Source: Tetmemena sp. SeJ-2015
Lineage: Eukaryota > Ciliophora > Spirotrichea > Sporadotrichida > Oxytrichidae
Direction: 5' to 3'
DNA length: 64,000 nt
Assembly: GCA_027382625.1 (NCBI GenBank)
Contig: JAJKFJ010021148.1
Coordinates: forward strand, 1-64,000
The notes beneath the pieces were generated by a model. That model ran no database searches. It saw only the letters and a list, made by a program, of their open reading frames with translations, and was not told the DNA's origin. The position numbers were made by a program, and so were the translations under genes. Shown here in pieces: positions 1-10,250 of the stretch. Within the stretch, counting starts at the first letter, position 1. Each line of letters opens with the position of its first letter.

Positions 1-230
1 TTTATTTTATTTTTATTTTAATTTGATTTTTTTTAATTCATATTTTGAACTCTCATTTTATTAAACTTTATTAAAATAGTTAAGTTTTAATTGAAACTGT
101 TTCTTACTCGAGAGTTAATTAAATGAGTGCATTATTAACTTTATTTATTTCTTATTAGCTTGACATATATTGCTGCTTCTATATAATTAAATCTTTAAGA
201 TAAATAACTTGCCACTTAAACTCTTTAATT

Positions 231-1502
231 ATGGAAACTACACTGTGCGGTTTTTGCAATTTGAAATACAACTTGACTCATAGACAGCCTGTGATGCTTT
301 TAGAATGCGGAGATACCATTTGCCTCAGCTGCTTCAATCAGTCACGCATGCCCTAGGACAATAAATTCAAGTGCCCCTTTGATGGCATGGAGCAAGACGT
401 TCCTGATAAATAAGTAATCAATATTGTGAAATTTGAACTTATTAAAATGAACTGATAAACTGATCTATAACAGAGCGATTGTGAGATAGTTGGAGGCACT
501 ATCTAAAACTGACGAGAAAAAGATACACATTCTCTGCATTTAAAATACAGATAAGATTCTTTGAATCTTAAAAATGCAAGACTCATAAGAACAGAATTGC
601 ACTATATCCCCAAGGAAGGGTTTATAAATTATCAAAATTCAAATTTTAAAAGTGAATTGAAAGAATTTATCTGCTAGAGCCATTTCCCTTCCAAAATGAC
701 TTTGAAATGTTGGGCCTGCAAACCCCAATTACAATTCTTTCTTTAAAATAAAGAGCATAGATCAAAACATGCTGAGTCTAGAGTAGATCGCATAAAGACT
801 GGTAGAGTTGCAGTCCTGGCTGACTGCTGTAAAAGATGGAGACAGAATTTGCACACAGGAGGAGTATGAAGAAAACTAAAGAAAGGTTAAGACATTGGTG
901 AAGCTATTTGACTAAAGTGAACAGTTACTAGGAGATATCGAAGTGAGTGAGCCTCAAGAGGAATCTAAAAGCACTCTCAATTAAAATAATTCTTCATTAG
1001 ATTATTAAATGAAATTAAAGTGCTTCTCTTTAGGATTCGGGAATTGCAAAAAGGGAACCTGACTTCTTTGAAGACTCTTACATTCTGCAAGATCAGGTAG
1101 ATCGTGATTTCTTGAAAACTCTGATACCCTAAAAGATGAAGACTAAGTTGCTTTTCAGAGGCACAAGAGATGGATTTTACGCTGCTAATTTCCACAGGCT
1201 GTGTGATAATAAGGGCCCTACTGTTACGCTAGTCAGATCCTCTTTCGGCAAGGTCTTTGGTGGATACGCATCCATGAGCTGGGTGACTCCAAGAGAAGAG
1301 ATTATGGTCATGGACAAAAATTCATTTGTCTTTTCAATCACTCAAATCACATTCAATTATTTAACAGGTCGGTCTACACAGAAATTGAAACAAGAACTAA
1401 GACTTTAATCACATAATTTCAAATTGCTCAGAGAACATGCTTTAGGGTAATCAGAAATGCAATAAATAGTGTACAACGAATAAAATTACATCATGACCTG
1501 AT
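231..1502 (+). pseudogene. RING / B-box / TLDc-domain protein, frameshifted
   Basis: The ATG at 231 opens a RING-like zinc finger: C-x2-C near residue 6, then ECGDTIC-x2-C and a final KCPFD pair. TAG and TAA in the frame read as Gln. Around 660-765 another frame gives a B-box-like stretch (CWACKP..., then EHRSKH), followed by a probable coiled coil (LVELQSWLTAVKDGDRICTQ) up to 942. After an intron comes a TLDc domain with LLFRGTRDGFYAANFH, CDNKGPTVTLV and GKVFGGY, open to a TGA at about 1500. RING/B-box proteins are usually ubiquitin ligases; TLDc domains are linked to oxidative-stress resistance and V-ATPase regulation. The frame changes at about 420-470, 555 and 770, so the locus is broken or contains unrecognised small inserts. 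Family assignment is firm; intactness is not. Confidence 0.75.
943..1033 (+). other. Predicted spliceosomal intron in the TLDc gene
   Basis: GTGAGT at 943 is a strong donor and CTCTTTAG ending at 1033 a good acceptor after a T-rich tract. Splicing joins ...LLGDIE to DSGIAKREPDFF in phase 0, and the joined frame continues into the TLDc domain. Ninety-one bases is a plausible hypotrich intron length. Inference from sequence only. Confidence 0.6.
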
Positions 1503-1505
1503 ACC

Positions 1506-1814
1506 ATGACGAGTGAAGGTTCGAATATCTTAATTCATGAGCAAGGAATTTATACCATGCAATTAGTAGAGGACTCTAAGAAATTTGGGAGAAGATACAC
1601 GATACATACACATGCCTCACACTCCTGGATTATATATAAAAATAAGCGAGAGATTCCCAATAACTCACAGCTTTTATCATCGCTGGCTGGCATGATTAAG
1701 AGTATGAATTTGCCATAGTATGAGATGTTAATCAAGATGTATTTATATGAGGAATAATTTCATATCTTTCCTTTATATTTTCTCAGCATATCTCTACACA
1801 TAAGAAATTTATGA
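1506..1814 (+). CDS. Hypothetical 102-codon ORF after the TLDc gene
   Basis: The ATG at 1506 opens 102 codons to a TGA at 1812 when TAA/TAG are read as Gln. Composition is balanced (for example VEDSKKFGRRYTIHTHASH) rather than AT-driven, which favours real coding. It starts a few bases after the TLDc frame ends, in a different frame, so it may be the displaced 3' part of that gene rather than a separate one. No family recognised. Confidence 0.3.
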
Positions 1815-1972
1815 TAAAATAAACCAGAAATATCAATTTTAATAGAGGCATCGAGATTTCTATAATGAATTATTTTTGCTTAAATTTTATATCATGATTT
1901 GGCACAAAGGGGAGTTATACAGTTAATTTTGAAATATAATATTTTCATATTGATACTAGTTTTGTGACAAAT

Positions 1973-2061
1973 GATTCCCCCACCCCCTCACACCTACGCA
2001 CAACTAACCCCTTTCTCTCACCCCCCTCCACCCAAGCCCGACCCCATCCTCCCCTCCACGC
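1973..2061. other. C-rich, G-poor tract (possible G-quadruplex/i-motif)
   Basis: Within AT-rich DNA about 90 bases switch to runs of C (CCCCC, CCCCCC, several CCCC) with hardly any G. The complementary strand has at least six runs of three or more G at short spacing, enough for quadruplex formation. It lies between the two RING genes. No coding assignment. Confidence 0.5.
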
Positions 2062-2290
2062 TTATAAAATCGTCCATTATATTTGTTGTAATAAGAGATA
2101 TCATTCATTATTTAAAAATTCTTTAATAGCACATAAGCATACATCTGCTAAATATATTTAATGATTTTAATTTAAATTTAAGAATTTACATTCCTTTGAA
2201 ATTTATTAATAATTCTCTTTGATAAAATATCAACAGTTTATTTAATAGTTAATAAATAAGAAAATTAAGATTTGTGTCCAAATTTCAGAT

Positions 2291-2604
2291 ATGGAAGCCA
2301 GCATCTGTTAAGTCTGCAATAGGAGCTATAACCTTACAAACAGGAAGCCTGTAATGTTACCAGAGTGTGGAGATACTATTTGTGAGAACTGCCTCGATAT
2401 GTACAAGAATCCGCAAGACAAATATAATTTCAAATGCCCGATAGATTAAGAAAAATAGAATTATTAAATTAGAAAATTAATATCTAGGACTCGTGACTTT
2501 GCAATAAAATCGGCATGGCTGGGGTAGAAAGATCAGCCGGCCATGACTCAATGTGATGCTACTTCACGTATCCTCCTGGAAACTTTCTAGTTTAATAATC
2601 CAAG
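2291..2604 (+). CDS. RING-finger protein, first exon (paralogue of the 231 gene)
   Basis: The ATG at 2291 gives a protein starting MEASICQVCNRSYNLTNRK and continuing PVMLPECGDTICENC...KCPID, which matches the RING at 231 residue by residue around the zinc ligands. TAA at the seventh codon and several later TAA/TAG codons read as Gln. The frame stays open well past the RING and meets a textbook donor, CCAAG|GTAAGTGAG, at 2605. That suggests a 314-base first exon. No B-box or TLDc continuation was found downstream, so the remainder is missing, displaced or unrecognised. Confidence 0.65.
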
Positions 2605-3062
2605 GTAAGTGAGCAAGTAATCTAATAGATGGCTACTTGGATTATAGTGAGCCCCAAATCTGTGCGAGATCTTTTCCTACACTCTGTGATTGTTGGTTTG
2701 TATTAGCTAAATCCCAATGGTGGGAATACACAAGCAGAAATGTCAGCGATGATGGTTGCTAAGAGATCTCGACTTGCATGCATACTCGGATCCGAGAAGC
2801 TCATGATGGGTTGTGCCTGAGGCTAGACCAATGTCGTATTAATCGATCTTGTTATCTAATGGCGATAAACTAACACCTTAGCCATACTGACCTCACTAAT
2901 TAGGTGAGACATTGTGTGTTTTCTCCGCAACTGCGCCTGGCCAGCATTGGTTATTGTTTTTTTCGTACTATAGCAGAGCAGAAATATCTGGATGTGCTCA
3001 GAGTGAGTGACAGCTGTGGTGCTGGAAGTTAAGTTCAATCGGGAATTCTCTCTTGTTCCCAA
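2605..3062. other. GC-richer unique stretch after the RING exon
   Basis: It begins with the intron donor of the RING exon and is noticeably less AT-rich than its surroundings. Candidate acceptors occur (TTTGTATTAG near 2706), but no exon restoring a family was found. A 68-codon antisense ORF (2856-3062) has no recognisable motif. Function unknown. Confidence 0.3.
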
Positions 3063-3480
3063 ATGAGAGCGGCTCTTTATGAAAAACAGTAAATAAATAA
3101 TTGAAATGAAAAAAGTGATTTAACTTCTAAATAAAAATATGGATATTAATTTTATAAAGAATATAAAGATACTATAGTTAATCAGTTAGATGAGAAATGC
3201 GAAATTATATTGCTTATGATTACCTTTAAATTTTGTAGAATAGGAGTTGAAATTGTTTTGCATCCCAGGAGTTAAGTTCTTTTAATATTTTCTTTTGATA
3301 AAAATGATAAAATACAATAGATAATCAAATTCAATTTAATTTTATCACTCGAACAAACTGTGGATTACAATCAGCTCTTGTCTATTATAATTTTTTTTTA
3401 AAATCCAATTTCAACCTAATATTTTACTCTCTGAAGATTCTATTATTGCTAGAGCAGGTCAATTGACAACTTACTACAAT
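3063..3480. other. AT-rich spacer, nothing recognised
   Basis: Low-complexity AT-rich DNA with no ORF, repeat arm or motif I could support. Confidence 0.5.
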
Positions 3481-3489
3481 ATATAGATA

Positions 3490-3650
3490 AAATCACTCTC
3501 AAACTTGAGAAATTACTCTTAAGACATTACCAATTATAGAACTTAGAACAAAACCACCTCCCTTTTCGACGGATTAAAATTTTAAAGATCTATCCTTAGG
3601 AATTTGGGGTTGGTTAATCTGCTAAAATGAACGATAGAGCTATTACAGCT
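3490..3650 (-). pseudogene. Decayed inverted copy of the 41602-41835 ORF
   Basis: The reverse complement matches 41606-41760 closely: both share AGATCTTTAAAATTTTAA and a segment coding DRSLKFQ-x-VEKG-x-GFVL. Here TGA codons interrupt the frame (after VLRVISQV), whereas the 41.6-kb copy stays open. It lies just outside duplication copy 1, in the opposite orientation to its partner outside copy 2. Confidence 0.5.
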
Positions 3651-4016
3651 AATGTTGATTCAATACAGATGTTCAATTTTTATACATTCTATTATTAAAT
3701 TCATAAATTATTAAATTAAATTTATTTAATTACTTGTTATATTCTATTGATCAATATTTGCAATGATTTATTTTCTAGCTTACTGTGTTATAGTACACTC
3801 GAGGTATCATAATTTTTATTATAATTAATTAGAATGTATTTCAGATTATGATTCAATAAAATCTTATTTTAGATATTATCCACATTAAACTTGATGGATG
3901 TCATTTTTAAATTAGATTATACATAAAATATCATAAAACTATACTGAAGAATTTAATAGATTATAAAGCATAAAGAAAATTCTAATTAATTCACATTTAA
4001 TTATTTTTACGCTACA

Positions 4017-4280
4017 ATGGCAGACAGCTTTCAAATTATCGATTCAACTTATGCTAAGGGCGCAGATTAAAAGTAAAAATTATTGAATTCAAGCCACTCA
4101 AGGAAGATAAGTAAGTACTTAATCAAACATATAATCCCCAAGAATGGAATATAAATACAAAATAAAACAGAGAGATGTTTAATTCTTAAAAAATATAAGT
4201 TTTAAGGCTTAATCAGTTTTTCTAATTCAGAATTATTTCAATTCTCAACCTAATTAACTTATTTAGGTTTCTACTCATGA
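4017..4280 (+). CDS. Hypothetical ORF unique to copy 1
   Basis: ATG at 4017, TGA at 4278, 87 codons with several TAA as Gln; the start is MADSFQIIDSTYAKGADQK. A GTAAGTACTT donor-like sequence follows codon 30, so only the first 30 codons may be exon. The whole 3960-4495 block is missing from copy 2. No family recognised. Confidence 0.3.
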
Positions 4281-4860
4281 CATTTGTAAGTAAAGCTCAT
4301 TTCATTTTCTCAATGACTTCAGCAGATTTTCAATTTTAAAACTCAAGTCTAGCAAGGAATAGAAATATATAATTTTGTCGTGTCCTATTTAAAAGCATGC
4401 ACTTGTACTGTCTCTTGTTTATATATAAATGTATTTCTCAAAAGAACTTAATTCTCAAATCTAAAAAATTCATAGGTATAATAAGATTAGACTTAAATCG
4501 CCACGATTTTTAAATAGTTTTATTTAACTTATAATTTGATTATCTAAATAATTCTTAGCTGTAAATAAATTTAATTAGCAAACAAAGATGGTGGAAACAT
4601 TGGAGAGTGTATTGCCACTTCCTGACTTCATTGAAGAAATAAAAGTAAACCAAGAAACAATTACTGATCTCCCAACTAAGAAAATAGAACAAATGTTCTA
4701 ATGAAAATTTATAGGATGAGGAACTTTTGGAGAAGTGTTCAAAGGTACCGATAAAGATAATAAACATTTCGCCATTAAAGTTTTGAATACAGAACATGGG
4801 CATAAAGAATTGGAATTAAACAAAAATATCCCCAAGCATGAAAATATTGTTGGCTTCATA

Positions 4861-4889
4861 GAAGCATTGAAATTAAAATTATTTATTAT
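4861..4889 (+). other. 29-bp IES with GAAGC pointer
   Basis: GAAGC at 4861-4865 recurs at 4890-4894, and the 24 bases between are 92% A+T. Removing 29 bases joins ATA GAA to GCG TTT and restores the frame, giving GFIEAFQV-x-GKDQIAIVMDY. Copy 2 has the same arrangement with GAAG. This is the clearest MDS-IES junction in the window. Confidence 0.85.
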
Positions 4890-5077
4890 GAAGCGTTTCA
4901 AGTCCTAGGAAAGGATTAGATCGCAATCGTTATGGATTATATGAATGGAGGGACTTTAGATAGACTTTTAAATAAAAGTAAATTGGAGAATTTTAAGACA
5001 GAAGACAATATTATTTTATGGATATGGTAGATAGCAAAGGGTATCCAAGAACTGCATTAAAGCAACGTCATTCATCG

Positions 5078-5718
5078 AGATTTTCAAATATACCTGAGAA
5101 TCTAAAGGAAAATAATTCATAAATACAAGCTCTTCTTGTGCACTTATCTTCGTTTCTCTAATATAAACCTCTTTATTAACGTTAATTTTTAAAAGAATGG
5201 CTGCTACTGACGCTCTCCAACTTCATCAGAAGAAAAAAAACGTAGTTTGCTCAAGCAACGGGAGTTCGACCCAGACAGTCTGACCTCCACGAATTCTGCC
5301 AGTCAAGTAGCACGCAGCCAGCCACCGAGGCCGACCTCACTCAGTCGGCAGGGAGCTGAGCTCAAACTTCCTCGACCATCTTTACCTCTCATCTCGGCAA
5401 GTCCGAGCGACCTCTCCCAAGGTCAGTGAGGGGTCGAGCCGCCGACTGAGTGAGGTCGGCCTCGGTGGCTGGCTGCGTGCTGCTTGACTGGGAGGAGTTG
5501 TGGAGGTCAGACTTGCTGGGTTGATCTCCCGTAGCTTTAGCAAACTGCGTTTTTTTTTCTCTGATGAAGTTGGAGAGCGTCAGTAGCAGCCATTCTTTTA
5601 AAAATTAACGTTAATAAAGAGGTTTATATTAGTAGAAGAAAGAAAAGAGCACAAGAAGAGTTTCTATTTAAGAATTATTTTCCTTTAGATTCTCTGGTAT
5701 ATTAAATAAATTTAATTT
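5078..5718 (+). other. IES with AGAT pointer, enlarged by a foldback element
   Basis: AGAT at 5078-5081 (in CATCGAGAT) recurs at 5719-5722 (AGATGTCAAGG). Joining at AGAT gives IHRDVKVENILFD, the expected catalytic loop. In copy 2 the same IES (44602-44631) is only 30 bp; here it is about 640 bp because a foldback inserted inside it. Confidence 0.8.
5088..5702. mobile_element. 615-bp foldback element inside the kinase IES
   Basis: The two arms are long inverted repeats: ATATACC-x-GAGAATCTAAAGG at the left matches the reverse complement of the right end, and similarity continues through AAACCTCTTTATTAACG and a GC-rich core (CAGCCAGCCACCGAGGCCGA) nearly to the centre near 5390. A TA-type target site is likely. 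The 60-codon ORF at 5247-5429 is only arm sequence. Its TTTAAAAGAATG-plus-GC core resembles the elements at 13592 and 61.5 kb. Confidence 0.8.
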
Positions 5719-6369
5719 AGATGTCAAGGTCGAAAATATTTTATTCGATTTAGTGGGAAGGATCTTTAGAAGGCACCTTTTTAATTAAATAAATATATCT
5801 TTATTGTATTAGTAATCATTTAATAAGTTAATTAAATATTATTATATTAGCCAATCAAAGGATGTAGTACGCTTCTTAACAATTAATGTTAGTGTTAAAA
5901 TGAGTATTAAAAGATGACAAAGAGAAAAGACAAAATTTTTATTTTCAGCTAACAAATTTATAATTGAGTAGAGTAATTCTGTTTTCGAAAATAATACAAG
6001 AAAAGGTTTCTTTAATCTTCGTTAAAAGAACAAGATTCTCTATAATATATATCAAAACAATTTGTAGTTAATTTTATTAATGTAAAAATTCATTTTATTA
6101 GTCCTGATATAATTGCTCATACTACTCTATTCATATTTGAATATGGGAATAGATTCTCAAATATATTCATGATTGGGTTTTTTTCGATCATCCTTAAATT
6201 ATTATTTATATTTTTATAATGTTGGGAGAAGAAAAGATACCTACCTCGATGAGAACGATGATGGAATCAATATTCCATTAGTTTATAAATATTTTGTTTA
6301 ATTTAGAATTATTTAATTAAAAAATACAAAAATATATTATATAAAATTAATCTTATAAATTAAGATAGA

Positions 6370-7210
6370 ACTAAATTCTCAATGAAGTTGTTGTTCTTCC
6401 ACTCTCTTACAACTACTCACTATTAAATCCTCCTCTGTATCGATAGCTTAATCATGCATCAAGTGATAGAGCAGCGGCTTCTTATAGTGTCCCTTAACTA
6501 AGTTCCAGCAGTAAAACTCAATGCCGTTGAACTCTGGCGAGTATGGAACATTAAAAACAGGAGTGATGTTCAACTCAGAGTATGCCTTCTTCGCTTCCTT
6601 TGTCTTGTGTACGCTTAGGTTGTCAACGAGTAGAACGATCTCACCGTCTGTGATCTTCTTGCTTCTTAAGGAACGCAACATACTGCTCTCGCTTGACTGA
6701 GCGAGGATGAAGGACATAAGCTTCCATGAATTCCGATTAATTATTCATCATTTTGAGAGAGAAGACAAAGTTATGTGCGAGATAAGGTAGAGTGAATATT
6801 TAGGAAAAGTATTTAAGCTTAACTTAATGCTGACTTAAGTCACTTTTGCTTATCTGGGAAGAAGGGATTCTTAAGAGGTTCCTTTCTCTCTTCTGTTGAG
6901 CCGGATGGACCTAGCTTCCTCATCTTCTGCTCCCGCATCTATGTGCATCTCGTCGTCCCTAAGTTTGTATAGTGATAGACGCTTGCTCACCTCGATGCTT
7001 GTATTTTGCTTCCGTGCTCTGAATACCTTTGCTCTCTCCTTCATTAAGTAGATGCCAGGTTTCTCTACACAGTTAAACTCTAAAACTTACTAGAGAAGTA
7101 GGGATACTTCTGAAGCTGCTCAAACCATTCGTCGCTGATAACTATTCCTTGCTTCTTTGGGTCGTTCTCCTCTACTTAGAATCTCTTCCTGTGTGCATCA
7201 ATTTTAAATT
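6370..7210 (-). mobile_element. TBE transposon relic, internally rearranged
   Basis: On the minus strand 6448-6717 encodes the end of a DD34E transposase: LLVDNLSVHKTKEA (catalytic Asp), then PYSPEFNGIEFY (catalytic Glu) 34 residues on. 6740-7200 matches the TBE region 27600-28070, but in the plus orientation. Compared with the full element, the transposase part is therefore flipped. No terminal repeats remain. The kinase copy 2 spacer has a relic at the matching place (45290-46145) without the flip. Confidence 0.85.
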
Positions 7211-7399
7211 TCTTTCTCTTTATTTTTGTCAAGCTAAATAATTTGATATTATAAATTTACAACAAATTCTACTATTTTTTATTATTTTAAATTTAAGCAA
7301 TATTAAGTTAGGAGATTTTGGTTGTTCTTTCGTCTTGAATGAAAATATGACTTTTGCAAATTATAATTTAATTTATGATAATAATATTTAATATAAAAG

Positions 7400-8380
7400 A
7401 AAAAATATAATCTCATATGTATATAAAAGCACATTCGAAAGTCTCTGTTTTAGTCTTAAACTATTCTTCTTAGTTAGAACCTCATCATAATTCTTTTTGA
7501 AAACCAAAATCCAGATTCTACCTCCGATAAAAAAGATTCTCCTTTAAAATGGGTTAGTTGATAAAAATATTTAAGAGCTTCAGTCTGACGCTTTAATCGT
7601 TCAGCAGCAATACGTGATCAACATAAAGTTTTGAAGGTGTGCAGTTTTTCAAAGTTTTTCTTCCCTTTACGCTTACTCGGGTTTTAAGTTATTGTGAGAC
7701 TATTCATCTTTTATTTTTTCCGATGTAGAAGGAAGTACTAAAGTGTACAATCTCCCACTTACCCTTTATAGGCATTATCAAGCTTGGGTTTTACCTATGA
7801 TTTCTTTATTTTCCTATCAAATTTACATAGCAAATCAACCATAATTTAAAATATTATCTCTCGGATATTTTTAATGAGATTTTATCTTTTTAGTGGGTAT
7901 AAATTTTCTTGAATAAGCGAAATTAGTTGGATATTGGTTATCAGAGTTTGGAGACAATGAGAGTGATTAATTATAGATAGGAATTTAATTATGAGTAGAA
8001 AACTTTAACTTCATATATAAACAGAAATATATTTTGAGGAAGTTTCTTATTTCAAAATTAAATTTAAATAAAGAAATGTTTAAACATTTTGAAAGAACTC
8101 GCTGAGTAATGTCTAAATATATTTTAGAATTTATTTTAGAGAGAGAGGAAGGATTATCATATTTAATCTAAATTAGAGAAATGCAGTTAGACCATTTAAT
8201 ACATGATTACACAGAGCAATACTCCTTCCCAATATGAATCTTTGTAAGTTACACAAATTGACCAACTATTCATGAAGAAGATAAAGAAGGGAAGGCAAAC
8301 ATGAATTTAAACTGCCAAAAGGAAAATAAGAAAACTCTAAATAATCATATTTATGACATTCGAAGCTCACTTCTTCTTCA
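7400..8380. other. Spacer between kinase DFG piece and next foldback
   Basis: AT-rich; 7500-7800 has a diverged counterpart at 46440-46720 (shared ATAAAGTTTTGAA and TTTCCGATGTAG), so it predates the duplication. No coding frame supported. Confidence 0.5.
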
Positions 8381-8953
8381 ATAAAATATTATTATAAATT
8401 TAGAATTAATTTTCAAAAGTAAGAAATAAATAATACTCAGCCGATTCACTTTCACAAGCTTATTCAGGAGTACCGTTCAGTCATCTGCAGTCACTGCGGG
8501 TTTTTTCTATTTTGGCTAGGTGGCTAGGATAGGGCTTGGGCTAACCCCGGGACTAGCGAGGTAGGTGTCCCCCTGGCCCGTGCGGATACCCCCCAGGGGA
8601 GGGTTAGAACACACCGTACAGGGGTCATTGTTAGTGTGAGCTGGAGTTTGAAAGAGGGCTAGTAAAAGGTTTTGGGTAGAGCAACAGTAACAGTAAGGGC
8701 GTTGGGGGGTCACTGGGGGTTTTTCTAACCCCTCCCTCGGGGGTACTCCGCACTGGCCAAGGGGACACCTACCTTCGCCTAGTCCCGGGGTTAGACCAGC
8801 CCTATCCTAGCCACCTAGACCAAAATAGAAAGACCCGCAGTGACTGCAGATGACTGAACGGTACTCCTGAAAAGCTTGTGAAAGTGAATCGGCTAGTATT
8901 TTTTATTTTTTCTTTTTAAAATTAATTCTAAATTTTTAATAATATTTTTATTA
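8380..8953. mobile_element. 574-bp foldback with GC-rich tRNA-like core
   Basis: AT-rich outer arms (ATATTATTATAAATTTAGAA and its complement) lead into GC-rich inner arms (AGCCGATTCACTTTCACAAG, then CAGTCATCTGCAGTCACTGC). The centre holds GCACTGGCCAAGG and GGCCCGTGCGGATACC, related to the box-A-like GGCCAGTGCGGAGTGCCCCC of the 52.3-kb element. It has no counterpart in copy 2. Confidence 0.75.
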
Positions 8954-9344
8954 AAAGGAATGAAATTGAAGTTTTAAAAATTATATTTTCTTATTTTCTT
9001 TCGGTTATTAAATTTTTTTTAAAATTTTTAGAAAGTTGGAACTAGAATTTATTAGGCTCCAGAGTTTGAAGTTGAGTATGGAAAGCATAGATTAACAGCA
9101 GATTTATGGTCATTTGGAGTATTGATTTACTACATTTGCACTGGCTCGTTTTGCTTAAATGGAAATACTCTTAAAAAGTCAATAATAGAAAATGAAAATG
9201 TTAAGTTTAAACTCCCAGACCAATTTTAACGAATTCAACCTTTACTTGATCAGTTACTTGTTCGGAACCCAAATGAAAGAATTAAAATTGATTAACTACT
9301 TGCTCATCAACTCTTTGACCAACATTAAAGATTCTTAGGTTCAA

Positions 9345-10250
9345 AGTATACTCATGTCTTTTCTTTTATAATTTTTTTTATTGCAAATTTATAAATAAAT
9401 TTAAATTAAAAAAAAGATGTAACATAGGAGTAGTCGATCACATTTGGATATTAAAACTTTTACATTTAATCTCTATCAAAATTTAAATTAGTTTTTAATT
9501 TTTAAATTGGTATTTTGAAAAATTTTTTAACAATAAAAAAAATTAAATTTTTTCCCAAAAAAGTCATACTTTTTTCATCACAAAATTATTTGAGATTTTA
9601 TTAATAAGATTTATCTTTGTGGGCCCATATCTCAAACGATTGGAATTAATTTAAATGGAATGAGCTCCTCTTTTATTATATGTTTATATTTAGAATCTAA
9701 AAAAATACTCCCTAAAAGTTACCCTTCTAGACATACTCATTAATTAATGACTTATCAAAATTTTGATAGGTAAAAAATGAAATTTTTTTATCAAAAATTG
9801 GCTTGTGACAATTTTTAATTTAGTGTTTTTTTATAAAATCAAAGTTGAAATAAATAATTTTTTTTAAAAAGTAAAATAAAATTCATATATAAATTTTATT
9901 GCAAAATTTGGTACTAATTTTAAAAAGATAGAATTTCAATATCAAGAACTTGTCTCACTTCTAAGTCTGAACTGAAGGCTCACTAAAAATAGCAATGCTA
10001 AAATTCTTAGAGTTTATGAGGAATTGAAAGGTATGAAAATGATATAAATTGGACACACTTCTATTTAAAATTATTTTAATCCATTCAGTTAATATTTTCT
10101 CTTAAATTTAAGGAAGTTTTGTATTTGTATTAAATGAAGAGTTGGTATAAAATTGAGATTTATGAAGAAGTGCATAGCCATATACATACGAAAAATACTC
10201 TTTTAATAGATTGCATTATATTATGAAATTTTTATGAAACTTACGCCTTT
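9345..10250. other. AT-rich, homopolymer-rich spacer
   Basis: After the kinase C-lobe the frame stays free of TGA for several hundred bases, but only through A/T runs. No domain, repeat or pointer recognised. Confidence 0.5.

Larger units (their letters stand above)
4588..9340 (+). pseudogene. Protein kinase gene, copy 1, split into MDS-like pieces
   Basis: Four collinear pieces make a kinase domain. 4588-5081 has the glycine loop (GTFGEVFKG), FAIKVL with the ATP-binding Lys, HENIVGFIE, VMDYMNGGTLD and VIHRD. 5719-5760 has VKVENILFD. 7295-7390 has NIKLGDFGCSF with the DFG motif. 9031-9340 has KVGTRIYQAPEFE, ADLWSFGVL and the C-lobe to about ERIKIDQLL. Spacers hold a foldback element, a TBE relic and another foldback. 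In-frame TGA at 4702 and 4717, the second inside the glycine loop, mark this copy as dead unless edited; copy 2 has CAA TAA AAA and GAA there. Probable Ser/Thr kinase; no subfamily claimed. Confidence 0.8.

Noticed and set aside
4702..4719. TGA read as an amino acid (euplotid or other code)
   Set aside because: Copy 2 has sense codons at these places and TGA closes the better-preserved frames (52130, 55262, 57169), whereas TAA/TAG interrupt conserved motifs throughout. Decay is simpler.
5090..5700. Large hairpins as transcription terminators or CRISPR-like arrays
   Set aside because: Eukaryotic context. The hairpins are whole foldback elements with target duplications, and no regularly spaced short direct repeats with unique spacers exist anywhere in the window.
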